Source: Paracoccus versutus
GTDB lineage: Bacteria > Pseudomonadota > Alphaproteobacteria > Rhodobacterales > Rhodobacteraceae
Direction: 5' to 3'
Length of the DNA stretch: 64,000 nt
Assembly: GCF_000763885.1 (NCBI RefSeq)
Contig: NZ_JRKO01000018.1
Coordinates: 1 to 64,000 of the forward strand
The translations under genes and the position numbers were made by a program. Positions 7,955-17,800 of the stretch are shown piece by piece. The notes under the pieces were generated by a model. That model ran no database searches and was not told the DNA's origin. It worked only from the letters and a program-made list of their open reading frames with translations. How positions within the stretch are numbered: the stretch's first letter is position 1; every line of letters starts with the position of its first letter.

Positions 7955-10612
7955 TTAACCCGTCGCATTTTCGGCATTTTCCGCCCGGCGCGGCGGGCGG
8001 GGCGGCAGCGCGATGCGAAAGCAGGCGCCGCCCTGGCCCGGCAGATAGCTGATCGAGCCGCCAAGGAACCCCATGATTTCCTTGCAGATCGCCAGCCCCA
8101 GCCCGGCGCCGCCGGCGCGCGAGGGATCGTCCAGCCGGGCGAATTTCTCGAAGATCAGCGCGCGGTTCTCGGGGCCGATGCCCGAGCCGTTGTCGTGGAT
8201 GTCGATCTCGGTCCCGCCCTGGGGGCTGCGGCGGGTGTCGATGCGGATTGCCGGCTCGCCGGCGTCGCAATATTTCCGCGCGTTCGAGATCACGTTGATG
8301 AGCACCTGCAACAGCCGGTCGGGGTCGGTGATGACAGGCAGATGCTCGGCCAGGGGGTTGCGGCGGATGGCGAAATCGCGTCCCGCGGCGCTTGCCCCGC
8401 CCGCGGCCAGCGCGCGCTCGATCAGGTCGTGCAGGTTGACGACGCCGGGCTTCAGCTGCGCCCGGCCCGATTCCAGCACCGAGATGTCCAGCAGGTCGTC
8501 CAGCAGCCGGGTCATGCGGGCGGCCTCGTCCTGGATGATCCCGGCAAAGCGGCTGCGGTCGGCGGCGGGCAGGTCCGGCTCCATCAGGATCTCGGAAAAG
8601 GCGCGGATCGAGGTCATGGGCGTGCGCAATTCATGGCTGATCTGGCCCAGGAAGGCGTCCTTCTGCGCCGAAAGCACGGTCAGTTTCTCGTTGCTTTCCC
8701 GCAGCATGGCGGCGGTCCTGGCCAGTTCGGCCGAGGTCAGCTCCAGCCGGCGGTTGTCCTCGCGCGCGCGGCTGGCCTCGCCCGCAACCTCCATCAGCTC
8801 GGCCACGGTGACGGAGCCGCGCCCGCCGACCCGCGCCATCAGCGCCGAGGCGGTGGCCGCGCCCACCGTCCCGGCCAGATGGCGTTCGAAATCCGCCAGG
8901 AAGCGCGGGGTCAGGTCGGGAAGATAGCCGGACTTGCCCTGGTTCTCGGCGGCCTTGCGGAACACCTCGAGCGCGTGGTCGTTGCCCCAGATCCGCCCGG
9001 CCAGCGTCAGCAGCGCCTCGGCCTGCACCGCGGGGGCGGTTTCGCTGGCGGCGGCATCGGGGGCGATGGCATGGACGAAGGACAGCGCCTGCAGCCGCTC
9101 GGTCGGGTCGGGGAAATCGACCAGCGAGATCAGCACCAGAAGCAGCAGGTTCACCGCCAGCGCCAGCAGCACCGCGCCGGCGAAGGCGTCGATTCCCGCC
9201 GGAAAGGCCGGCGGCGCAGCGAGGCCCAGCGAGGGCAGGAAGATCGCCCCGCCCCAGATCAGCGCGCCGGCGACGATGCCGGCAATGGCGCCGCGCCGGG
9301 TCGCGCCGCGCCAGACCAGCCCGGCGACCATGGCCGGCAGCACCTGCGCCATGCCGGAAAAGGCGACCGTGCCCATGGCGGCCAGCGCCGTGGTGCCGCC
9401 GGTGGTGCGGTGGTAAAGCCAGCCCGCGCCGATCACCGCGACGATGGCCAGCCGCCGCGCATTCAGCATCAACGTGCCCAGATCCTCGCGCGCCTGCGCC
9501 GGTTCGGACAGCGCGGTCTGGCGCAGCCAGAGCCACAAGGGCACCAGCCAATGGTTCGCCATCATCGTCGACAGCGCGATGGCGCTGACCACCACCATCG
9601 ACATGGCCGAGGAAAAGCCGCCCAGGAACACCAGCGCCGCCAGCGTGTCGCGGCCCTGCGACAAGGGCAGCGCCAGGACGTAGAGGTCGGGGTTCGAGCC
9701 CCTGGGCAGCAGGTCCATGCCGACCACGGCGATGGGCAGGACCAGGAAGGACATGGCGGCCAGATAGGCGGGAAAGGCCCAGCCGGCCTGGCGCAGGCGG
9801 TTCTCGTCGCTGGCCTCGACCACCAGGACGTGGAACATGCGCGGCAGCACCATGACCGCGGCGCCCGACAGCGCGATCAGCGTGAACCAGCGCTCGGGCC
9901 GGATCTGCCAGCCCTCGCCCCCGGCCGAGACGGCCATGCGGTCGATGCGCGCCAGCACGTCGGCCGGCCCGTCGGCGATGCCCCACAGCACGAAGGCGCC
10001 GACGGCGAGAAAGGCGGCGAGCTTGACCACCGCCTCGACCGCGATGGCGATGACGACGCCGTGGTGGCGCTCGTTCGCGGCCAGGTTGCGGGTGCCGAAC
10101 AGGATGGCAAAGGCGGCCAGCCCGACCGCCACCCACAGCGCGATATTGCCGGGCAGCGGATGGCCGCTGGTGGCGAAGGCCGACAGCGCCATCGAGACCG
10201 ATTGCAATTGCAGCGCGATATAGGGGGTCGAGGCCAGCACGCCGATCAGCGTCACCAGCGCGGCCAGCGCGGCGGATTTGCCGAATCGGCTGGAGATCAG
10301 GTCGGCGATCGAGGTCACGCGATGCAGCCGCGCCACCCGCACCAGCCGCCTGAGCCCCCACCAGGCGCCGGCAAAGACGATGCCGGGGCCAAGATAGATG
10401 GTCAGGAACTCCAGCCCCGAGCGGGTGGCGTAGCCGACGGCGCCGTAGAAGGTCCAGGCCGAGCAATAGACCGACAGCGACAGGGTATAGATCACCGGCC
10501 GGTCCATCCAGCGCCAGCGGCCGGCCGCGGCGGCGCGGTCGGCGGCATGGGCCAGCAGGAACATCAGCGCGACATAGACCACCGAGGCGGCGCCCAGGGT
10601 TTCAGGCGTCAT
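7955..10612 (-). CDS. Sodium/solute symporter-histidine kinase hybrid (CbrA/CrbS-like)
   Basis: 885 residues. Residues 1-500 form about 13 membrane segments of the SSS transporter family (for example SAWTFYGAVGYATRSG and GGFSSAMSMVVVSAIALSTMMANHW split across helices). A linker (about 505-640, STAC-like then coiled coil) leads to a HisKA domain with QISHELRTPMTSIRAF, His660 being the phosphoacceptor, and an HATPase domain with NVISNARKY, DNGSGIG and GGAGLGLAI. Relatives sense or transport small substrates (histidine in CbrA, acetate in CrbS). It overlaps an 80-residue membrane protein gene by 11 bp and is probably cotranscribed with the stand-alone receiver upstream. The ligand cannot be read from the sequence. 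Confidence 0.9.
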   Translation of the reverse strand: MTPETLGAASVVYVALMFLLAHAADRAAAAGRWRWMDRPVIYTLSLSVYCSAWTFYGAVGYATRSGLEFLTIYLGPGIVFAGAWWGLRRLVRVARLHRVTSIADLISSRFGKSAALAALVTLIGVLASTPYIALQLQSVSMALSAFATSGHPLPGNIALWVAVGLAAFAILFGTRNLAANERHHGVVIAIAVEAVVKLAAFLAVGAFVLWGIADGPADVLARIDRMAVSAGGEGWQIRPERWFTLIALSGAAVMVLPRMFHVLVVEASDENRLRQAGWAFPAYLAAMSFLVLPIAVVGMDLLPRGSNPDLYVLALPLSQGRDTLAALVFLGGFSSAMSMVVVSAIALSTMMANHWLVPLWLWLRQTALSEPAQAREDLGTLMLNARRLAIVAVIGAGWLYHRTTGGTTALAAMGTVAFSGMAQVLPAMVAGLVWRGATRRGAIAGIVAGALIWGGAIFLPSLGLAAPPAFPAGIDAFAGAVLLALAVNLLLLVLISLVDFPDPTERLQALSFVHAIAPDAAASETAPAVQAEALLTLAGRIWGNDHALEVFRKAAENQGKSGYLPDLTPRFLADFERHLAGTVGAATASALMARVGGRGSVTVAELMEVAGEASRAREDNRRLELTSAELARTAAMLRESNEKLTVLSAQKDAFLGQISHELRTPMTSIRAFSEILMEPDLPAADRSRFAGIIQDEAARMTRLLDDLLDISVLESGRAQLKPGVVNLHDLIERALAAGGASAAGRDFAIRRNPLAEHLPVITDPDRLLQVLINVISNARKYCDAGEPAIRIDTRRSPQGGTEIDIHDNGSGIGPENRALIFEKFARLDDPSRAGGAGLGLAICKEIMGFLGGSISYLPGQGGACFRIALPPRPPRRAENAENATG

Positions 10613-10844
10613 CCTCGTCCTCCGGCTTTGCGCGGCCGATGGCGCGATGCAGGACGGCGGTGGCCGCGATGGTCAGCGCCCAGCTTGCCGCCAGCCAGAC
10701 CGCGCCGCGCGCATAGCTGAAATATTGCGGCAGCCAGACCGGCGGCAGCACCGCCAGCACCGCAAACAGCACCGGCAGGACGCGGATCGCGTCGCCCAGG
10801 CGGCGCTGGCGATAGGCGTCGCGGCCAAGGAACAGGCGGCGCAT
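10602..10844 (-). CDS. Small two-helix membrane protein in the symporter-kinase operon
   Basis: 80 residues: a basic start (MRRLFLGRDAYRQRRLG), two hydrophobic segments (about 22-36 and 48-62) and an acidic end (KPEDEDDA). I do not recognise a named family. Its stop lies 11 bp inside the start of the symporter-kinase gene and it begins 8 bp after the receiver stop, so the three genes are tightly coupled. The arrangement suggests an accessory subunit of the sensor; that is inference. I chose ATG 10844 because it follows the receiver gene directly and the longer frame upstream overlaps the receiver. Confidence 0.72.
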   Translation of the reverse strand: MRRLFLGRDAYRQRRLGDAIRVLPVLFAVLAVLPPVWLPQYFSYARGAVWLAASWALTIAATAVLHRAIGRAKPEDEDDA

Positions 10845-10852
10845 GCGCGACC

Positions 10853-11215
10853 TCAGCCCGCGTCCAGAAGCTCGCGCACCATGGCGCGCAGGTCGGCATT
10901 GGCAAAGGGCTTGGCCAGCGTCCGGTCGGCGCCCTGCGGCAGGTTGGCCATGCCGCGCGCGCTGAGCAGCAGCACCGGCAGCGCCTGCAGATCGGGATCG
11001 GCGCGCAGGTCGGCCAGCACCTCGGCGCCGCTGCGGCCGGGCAGCATCACGTCGAGGATGACCAGCCGCGGCGCCAGCGCGCGGATGCGCTGAAGCGCGT
11101 CGCTGCCCTCGGGCCATTGCTCGCATTGCCAGCCCTCGCGCGACAGGATGAAGCGCACCGCCTCGGCGATGCTCGGCTCGTCCTCGATCAGCAGCACATC
11201 GACACCTGTGGTCAC
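10853..11215 (-). CDS. Stand-alone response regulator receiver
   Basis: 120 residues, a single CheY-like domain with no output domain. The acidic pocket is IEDE (residues 10-13), the phosphoacceptor is Asp55 in LVILDVMLPG, the conserved Ser is at 85 in LLLSARG and Lys102 is in LAKPF. It is the first gene of a three-gene unit with the 80-residue membrane protein and the symporter kinase. It probably acts by protein-protein interaction or as a phosphate sink or relay. The partner kinase is almost certainly the one encoded 240 bp downstream. Confidence 0.92.
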   Translation of the reverse strand: MTTGVDVLLIEDEPSIAEAVRFILSREGWQCEQWPEGSDALQRIRALAPRLVILDVMLPGRSGAEVLADLRADPDLQALPVLLLSARGMANLPQGADRTLAKPFANADLRAMVRELLDAG

Positions 11216-11290
11216 GAGCGGCCCTCCTGGGGTTTTGCGGCGATCATGCGGGCGGGCGGGGGCGTTGTCAAAATCACGGGGCGCCCCAGA

Positions 11291-12577
11291 TCACACGGGG
11301 CCCAGGATCGAGGGCTCGTGCCGCGCGGTGCAGGCGGGGCGCGGGCAGATGCGGCAGGCCGGCCCCACCCCCAGCACCGGCCGGGCGTCGCGGCCGGCGG
11401 CGGGGTGGATCAGCATCTGCGCCCGGCTGAGCGCGGGGCCGTCGAAGCCCATGGGCAGCAGCCGCTCGGCCACGGCCCAGGCGGCGAAGCGGTTGCCGTT
11501 CGCGGTCTCGATCAGCCGCGCCACCGGCAGCTGCGGCTGGGCCAGCGCCTCGAACAGCGGCCAGAGCGCGCAGCCCTCGCCGGGGCGCGGAAGCTCGAAG
11601 CCGGGCGCGGCCAGGCGGAACAGCGTCGCGCCCGAGCCGTCGCAGACCACCAGCCCGGCCTGCGCCCAGGGGCCGGGGCGCAGCATGCCCAGCCGGCGCA
11701 GCACCAGGTCCAGCGGCCGTCCCAGCCGCGCGGCGATCAGCGCCGGGTCGTCGGCCGCCTCGCCCGCCCCGTCTACCGCCGCCGCCAGCGCCGCGTCGGG
11801 CAGGGCCGCGCGGTCGCGCGCCTGCGCCGCCAGCAGATCCTGCGCCATGGCCCGCGCCGCGTCCGAGGCGAGCTCCGCCGCCTCGGAGGGCTCGGGCTGG
11901 CCGGCGGCGATCCAGGCCTCGACCTCTTCCTGCGGCGACATCGGCACCGCCTCGTCCTCGAAACTGTCCAGATAGGCCACCAGCGACTGCGCCGTGCGCG
12001 ACAGGCGCTGGCTGTCGCTGTCCAGGTTGGCATGGAAGCGGTCGCGCCATTCCGGCTCGATCTCGGGCGTTTCGGCCAGGATCGAGGCGGTCGAGCGCAA
12101 TGCCGTCACCGCCGACTGCACCTCGTGCAGCGTGGCCAGCAGATAGGGGTCGCGGGTCATGCGGTCCGACAGCGCGACCAGCCGCCGCTCCAGCGCATCG
12201 GCGCGGCGCGCCGCCCCGGCCAGCGCCGAGGCCCAGCCGGGAAAGCGGGCGGCGAATTCGGCGATCTGGTCCAGCTCGACCGGGGCGCCGGGCTGGTCGG
12301 CGGCGCGGGCCGCCGCCTCGCGCAGGGCGCCGACCAGTGCCTCCTCGCGGTCCGAGGCCAGTTCGGTCGCGTCGATCTCCAGCGCCTGGGCCAGCCGCGA
12401 CAGCAGTTCCTCGCCCACCGGGCGGCGGTTATGCTCGATCAGGTTCAGATATGCGGCCGAGATCTCGGCCCGTCGCGCCACCTCGGTCTGGCGCCGGCCA
12501 AGCGACAGGCGGCGCTCGCGGATGCGGGTGCCGATCAGGGGGCGGGCGACGGGATGGCGGGGCAAGGAACGTGGCAT
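11291..12577 (-). CDS. XRE-family regulator, ScfR/RamB type (short-chain fatty acid regulator)
   Basis: 428 residues. The N-terminal HTH_3 domain (about 14-70) contains RIRERRLSLGRRQTEVARRAEIS and AYLNLIEHNRRPVGEELL in separate helices. The long C-terminal part ends in a cysteine cluster ICPRPAC within the DUF2083-like region found in RamB/PrpC-activator/MccR-type regulators of acetate, propionate and glyoxylate metabolism. The ImmA/IrrE HExxH motif is not visible, so it is not a peptidase. It lies 75 bp upstream of the receiver/symporter-kinase unit on the same strand, and that unit itself resembles acetate sensors, which fits a carboxylate-sensing theme (inference). Confidence 0.82.
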   Translation of the reverse strand: MPRSLPRHPVARPLIGTRIRERRLSLGRRQTEVARRAEISAAYLNLIEHNRRPVGEELLSRLAQALEIDATELASDREEALVGALREAAARAADQPGAPVELDQIAEFAARFPGWASALAGAARRADALERRLVALSDRMTRDPYLLATLHEVQSAVTALRSTASILAETPEIEPEWRDRFHANLDSDSQRLSRTAQSLVAYLDSFEDEAVPMSPQEEVEAWIAAGQPEPSEAAELASDAARAMAQDLLAAQARDRAALPDAALAAAVDGAGEAADDPALIAARLGRPLDLVLRRLGMLRPGPWAQAGLVVCDGSGATLFRLAAPGFELPRPGEGCALWPLFEALAQPQLPVARLIETANGNRFAAWAVAERLLPMGFDGPALSRAQMLIHPAAGRDARPVLGVGPACRICPRPACTARHEPSILGPV

Positions 12578-12583
12578 GATGGC

Positions 12584-13258
12584 TCAGATCCCGTCGCGGG
12601 TCTCCTCCAGGTGGCGGATCGCCTTGACGACCAGGTCGGCAAAGCTTTGCGCCGACAGCTTGTCCTTGAGCGTCTGGCTGACGTTCGAGACGGTCTTGTA
12701 GCTGATGTTGGCCCGCTCGGCGATCTCGCGATAGCTCAGCCCCTCGGCGATGGCGCGCAGGATGTCCAGCTCGCGCGGGGTCAGGCGCGGGCGGGGCGGG
12801 GTGGCGCCGGGCCGTTCCAGCAGGGCGATGCGGCGCGCCAGGTCGGCCGGGACGTAATCGCCGCCGCCCGCCACCGCGCGCAGCGCCTCGCAGATCTCGT
12901 CCGAGGGCGAATCCTTCATGATGATGCCGTTGCAGCCGGCCTGCAGCGCGCGCCGGGCAACCAGCGGGCTGCGATGCATGGTGAAGACCAGGATCGGCTG
13001 GGTCGCGCCCGCGGCGCGCAGCCGCTCGATCAGCCGGGCGCCGGCCAGCTTGGCCTCGCCCATGGTCAGGTCCACGACGATCACGTCCGGCGCCTGCCGC
13101 CGCCAGGCCCGCCAGCCCTGCGAGGGGGTGGCGGCGGCGATCACCTGGCAATCCAGGCGGCCGCGGGTGATCCATTCCCAGCCCTCGGCCACGACCGGGT
13201 GGTCGTCCACGATCAGCACGCGCAGGGGCTTGGGCGGGGCAAGGGCGGTTGCGTTCAT
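12584..13258 (-). CDS. NarL/FixJ-family response regulator
   Basis: 224 residues. The receiver domain has the pocket VDDH (17-20) and phosphoacceptor Asp63 in VIVVDLTMGEAKLAG; the LuxR-type HTH (about 155-215) reads LTPRELDILRAIAEGLSYREIAERA in two helices, then ISYKTVSNV. It binds DNA as a phosphorylated dimer. Start ATG 13258 overlaps the stop of its cognate kinase as ATGA. Its own stop lies 6 bp from the XRE-regulator gene start, so that gene could be cotranscribed. Targets are not evident. Confidence 0.93.
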   Translation of the reverse strand: MNATALAPPKPLRVLIVDDHPVVAEGWEWITRGRLDCQVIAAATPSQGWRAWRRQAPDVIVVDLTMGEAKLAGARLIERLRAAGATQPILVFTMHRSPLVARRALQAGCNGIIMKDSPSDEICEALRAVAGGGDYVPADLARRIALLERPGATPPRPRLTPRELDILRAIAEGLSYREIAERANISYKTVSNVSQTLKDKLSAQSFADLVVKAIRHLEETRDGI

Positions 13259-14673
13259 CGGGCTGGTCCTTGGTCGGTCGGGCAGGGCAGATGGCATTCG
13301 GTCAGGGTCCAGCCGCCCTCGCGCCGGGGCGGCCGGTAGCGCCCGCCAAGCGCGCCGGCGCGGTCGCGCATCCCGGTCTGGCCCAGCCCTGCCTGGCCCA
13401 GCCGGGCGCGGTCCTGCGCCGGCGGGCCGCCGCCGTCGTCGGCGACCTGGGCGGTGATCCCCCGGCCCTCGCGCGCCAGCCGGACCCGCACCCTCGCCGG
13501 CGCGGCATGGCGCAGCGCGTTCAGCACGCTTTCGCGCACGAAGCGGTAAAGCGCGATCCGCCCGGCCTCGCCCGGTTCGGGCAGGTCCGGCGGGCAGTCG
13601 AGCGTGATGGCGGTATCGGGCGCGATCTCGGAAAATTCGATCAGCAGCTCTTGCAGCATCTCGGCCAGGCTCGCGCCCTCGGCCGGGGCCAGGCGCAGGT
13701 CGTCGATGGCGGCGCGGGCGCTTTGCCGGATCGCCTGGGCGTGGCGCGAGACGGCGGCCAGCGCCTCGGCCAGCGCCGGGTCGCGGGCGGTGTCGGCGGC
13801 GCGGCCGGCCTGGCCCACGGCCGCCTGCAGCGCGAAGAGCTGCGGGCCGATGCCGTCGTGCAGGTCGCTGGCGATGCGGGCGCGCTCGGCCTCGGCCAGG
13901 GTCAGCATCCGGCCTTGCAGGCGGCGGTTCTCGGCCCGCTCGGCGGCCAGGTGGGCGGCCAGCGCGTTGACCCCCTCGGTCAGCGTCGCCAGTTCCGCCA
14001 GCCCGGTCTGCGGCGCGGGATGGTCCAGGTCGCCCGCCCGCATCCGGCCAAGCGCCGCACCCAGCAGCCCCAGCCGCCGCAGCACCAGCCCGGTGATCGC
14101 CATGGTCACGCCGATCGCCGCCAGCGCCATGGCGGCCAGCAGCGGCAGGATCAGCCGGAAATCGGCCCAGGCCTCGGCGATCTCGTCGCGGGGATCGCTG
14201 CGGATCTCCAGCACGCCCAGCACATTGGGATATTGCGCGATGGCGATCAGCTCGCGCTGCGGCTCGGGGCGGATCAGCGCGGCGAACCATTCCGGCACCC
14301 GCTCGGGCGGCAGGCGCGGCGGCAAGGCCAGCGCGACCGGCTGGCCGGACGCATCGCGCAGCTCGGCCGACAGGTGGCGCTGCGCCTCGATCTCGGCGGC
14401 GATGCGGGCGGCCTGCTCCATCATGTCCCGCCGCTCGAACGAGGTGGGCAGGTGCAGCGTGGCAAAGGCATTGGCGAGGCGAAAGGCCGAGCCGGTCTCG
14501 TCGCTGACCGAGCCGCGGGCATTGAGGATCAGCACCGAGGCGACGATGGCGCACATCGCGAGCCAAGCCAAGGCCGAGCCGCCAAGCGCCAGAAGCCGCA
14601 ACGCCACGCCATGCGACCGCCCGCGCCGGGCAGGCGCGTCATCGGCAGCCGCGATGTGGCTGGTTGCGTCCAT
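13255..14673 (-). CDS. NarX/UhpB-type sensor histidine kinase
   Basis: 472 residues. Membrane segments at about 26-50 and 174-198 flank a periplasmic sensor domain of about 120 residues; a HAMP follows (about 198-250), then a HisKA_3 dimerisation domain with DLHDGIGPQLFALQ, His272 being the phosphoacceptor, and an HATPase domain with VRESVLNALRHA and DDGGG. A GGGAGAAAG ribosome site precedes ATG 14673. It is coupled to the NarL-type regulator by an ATGA overlap. The signal is unknown; the periplasmic domain has no recognisable motif. Confidence 0.92.
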   Translation of the reverse strand: MDATSHIAAADDAPARRGRSHGVALRLLALGGSALAWLAMCAIVASVLILNARGSVSDETGSAFRLANAFATLHLPTSFERRDMMEQAARIAAEIEAQRHLSAELRDASGQPVALALPPRLPPERVPEWFAALIRPEPQRELIAIAQYPNVLGVLEIRSDPRDEIAEAWADFRLILPLLAAMALAAIGVTMAITGLVLRRLGLLGAALGRMRAGDLDHPAPQTGLAELATLTEGVNALAAHLAAERAENRRLQGRMLTLAEAERARIASDLHDGIGPQLFALQAAVGQAGRAADTARDPALAEALAAVSRHAQAIRQSARAAIDDLRLAPAEGASLAEMLQELLIEFSEIAPDTAITLDCPPDLPEPGEAGRIALYRFVRESVLNALRHAAPARVRVRLAREGRGITAQVADDGGGPPAQDRARLGQAGLGQTGMRDRAGALGGRYRPPRREGGWTLTECHLPCPTDQGPAR

Positions 14674-14762
14674 CTTTCTCCCTGCCGGCGGCGGCGGCTC
14701 CTCGGGGAAAGACTAGGATGCGGATCGGGGCGGGGCAAGCGGGCTGCGGGGGCAAAGCGAAA

Positions 14763-14794
14763 GGGCCGGGGCGCACGCGTGCTGGCCCCGGCCC
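14763..14794 (-). terminator. Terminator of the acrAB operon
   Basis: A perfect 10-bp GC stem (GGGCCGGGGC / GCCCCGGCCC, 12-nt loop) lies 25 bp past the acrB stop and is followed on the minus strand by TTTCGCTTT. It separates the pump operon from the two-component pair. Confidence 0.75.
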
Positions 14795-14819
14795 CCCTGT
14801 CGTTTCCCGCGACCCCGGC

Positions 14820-17800
14820 TCAGGCGCGCGAGCCGGCGGGCTCGGTCGGTTCGGGGCGGCCGAGCGCGCGGCGCACCAGCACGAAGAACAGCGGCACGAA
14901 CAGCACCCCCAGCACCGTGGCCGAGACGGTGCCGCCCAGCACCGTGGCGCCGATGGTGTTGCGGCCGTTCGCGCCGGCGCCGGCGGAGAGCACCAGCGGC
15001 AGCACGCCCAGCGAGAAGGCGACCGAGGTCATGATGATCGGCCGGAAGCGCTGGCGCGCCGCCTCGACCACGGCCTCATAGAGCGGCTTGCCCTGCTCGG
15101 CCTGCTCGCGGGCGAACTCGACGATCAGGATGGCGTTCTTGCCGGTCAGGCCGATCACCGTCAGCAGGCCGACCTGGAAGAAGACGCCGTTGTCGAAGCC
15201 GCCCAGCCAGGCCCCGACCAGCGCGCCCAACACGCCGATGGGCATGGCCAGCATCACCGCGAAGGGGATCGACCAGCTTTCGTAAAGCGCGGCCAGGCAC
15301 AGGAACACCACCGCCAGCGACAGGCCGTAAAGCAGCATGGTCTGGTTGCCGGCCTGCTGCTCTTCCAGCGAAAGCCCGGTCCAGGCCACGTCGAATCCGG
15401 CTGGAAGCTGCCCGGCCAGTTCCTCGATCGCGGCCATGGCCTGGCCGCTGGATACGCCGGGCGCCGGGCTGCCCTGGATCTGCATGGCGGGCACGCCGTT
15501 ATAGCGGTCCAGGCCCTGCGGCCCATAGCTCCAGCGCCCCTCGGCGAAGTTGGAAAACGGCACCAGCCCGCCCGAGTTGTTCCTGACCCGCCACTTGTCG
15601 ATGTCGGTCGGCAGCGCGCGCGATTCGGATTCGCCCTGCACATAGACCCGCTTGATGCGGCCGCGGTCGATGAAGTCGTTCACATAGCGCCCCGCCCAGG
15701 CCACCGAGAGCAGGCTGCCCACGTCGGTCGCCGTGACCCCCATGGCGCCCGCCTTGCGCCAGTCGATGTCGAGGTTGTATTGTGCCGCGTCCTCCAGCCC
15801 GTTCGGCCGGGCCGAGGCGATGCGCCCGTCCTGCGCCGACATGCCCAGCAGCTGGTTGCGCGCGTCCAGCAATTGCTCGTGCGCCTGTCCGGCGCGGGCC
15901 TGCAGGTAGAAGTCGAAGCCCGAGACGTTGCCAAGCTCGATCACCGAGGGCGGCACGATGGGAAAGACCATGGCGTCGCGGATGCCCATCAGCGCCGGGA
16001 AGGCGCGCCCGGCGATGGCCTGCACCGATTGCCCGGCGCCCGGCCGCTCGTCCCAGTCCTTCAGCCGCAGGAAGGCGATGCCCATGTTCTGCCCCGAGCC
16101 GGCGAAGCTGAAGCCCGAGACGCCGAAGAAGGATTCGACATTGTCGGATTCGTTTTCCGCGAAGTAGCGCTGGATCTGGTCGATCACCGCATCGGTGCGC
16201 TCGGAGGTGGCGCCGGTCGGGCCCTGGACCAGGACGAACATGATGCCCTGGTCCTCGTCGGGCAGAAAGCCGGTGGGGGTGCGCAGGAACAGGAACACCA
16301 TGGCCGCGCCGATGCACAGATAGATCAGCATCATCCGCAGCGGCCGGCGGACCAGCCAGTTCACCGAATTGCCATAGCCCTGCATGGTGCGGTCGAAGCC
16401 GCGGTTGAACAGGCCGAAGAAGCCGCGGGTCTTGTGGCCGTGTTCATTGCGCAGCAGCGTGGCGCAAAGCGCCGGGGTCAGCGTCAGCGCCACCAGCACC
16501 GACAGACCCATGGCCGAGGCGATGGTGATGGCGAACTGCTTGTAGATCACCCCGGTCGAGCCGCCGAAGAAGGCCATGGGCACGAAGACCGCCGACAGAA
16601 CCAGCGCGATGCCGATCAGCGCCCCGGTGATCTGGCCCATGGACTTGCGGGTGGCCTCGCGCGGCTCGAGCCCTTCCTCTTCCATGATGCGCTCGACGTT
16701 CTCGACCACGACGATGGCGTCGTCCACCAGAAGGCCGATGGCCAGCACCATGGCCAGCATGGTCAGCGTGTTGATGGTGAAGCCAAGCGCCGCCAGCACG
16801 CCGAAGGTGCCCAAGAGCACCACCGGCACCGCCAGCGTCGGGATCAGCGTCGCGCGCCAGTTCTGCAGGAACAGCAGCATGACGAAGAACACCAGCACGA
16901 TGGCCTCGATCAGCGTCTTGACCACCTCTTCGATCGAGATCAGCACGAAGGGCGTGGTGTCGAAGGGGATCACGTAATCCATGCCCTCGGGGAAGAAGCG
17001 GGCGAATTCCTCCATCCGCGCCTTGACCCGCTCGGCCGTGTCCAGCGCGTTCGCGCCCGAGGCCAGGCTGATCGCCATGCCCGAGGCCGGCTGGCCGTTG
17101 TAGCGGGCATTGGTCATGTAGTCCTGGGCGCCGATCTCGACGCGGGCCACGTCCTTCAGCAGGATCAGGCCGCCGTCCTGTTCCGCGCGCAGCACGATCT
17201 GCTCGAAATCGCCGGGGGTGGAGAGCAGCGATTGCGCGGTGATGGTGGCGTTCAGCATCTGCCCCTGCGGCGCCGGCTGGCTGCCGAAGGAGCCGGCCGA
17301 GATCTGCGCGTTTTCCGACGAGACCGCCGCCACCACGTCCGAGGGCGTCAGCTCATAGGCGGCCAGCTTGGACGGGTCCAACCAGATCCGCATGGCATAT
17401 TGCGCGCCGAAGACCTGGACCGAGCCCACGCCCTCGACCCGGCTGAGGTCGTTGACCAGGTTCGAGATCAGGTAGTCGGCCAGGTCCACCTGTTCATAGC
17501 GGTCGTCCGACGAGGTCAGGCCGACGACCATCAGGAAGCCCGAGGCGGATTTCTCGACCGTGATGCCCTGGCGCTGCACCGGCTCGGGCAGGAGCGCGGT
17601 GGCCTGCGCCAGCTTGTTCTGCACCTGCACCTGGGCGATGTCGGGATCGGTGCCGGTCTCGAAGGTCAGCGTCGTCGTCGAGGTTCCGGCCGAGGTCGAG
17701 CTGGACGAGAAATAGCGCAGCCCGTCCAGCCCGGTCATCTGCTGCTCGATGATCTGGGTGACGGTATTGGCGACCGTATCGGCCGAGGCGCCGGGATAGG

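Noticed and set aside
7130-10720. An 1196-codon plus-strand frame opposite the kinase and SPOA genes
   Set aside because: Shadow of the symporter-kinase coding strand; composition is Gly/Gln/Arg-rich and no motif is seen.
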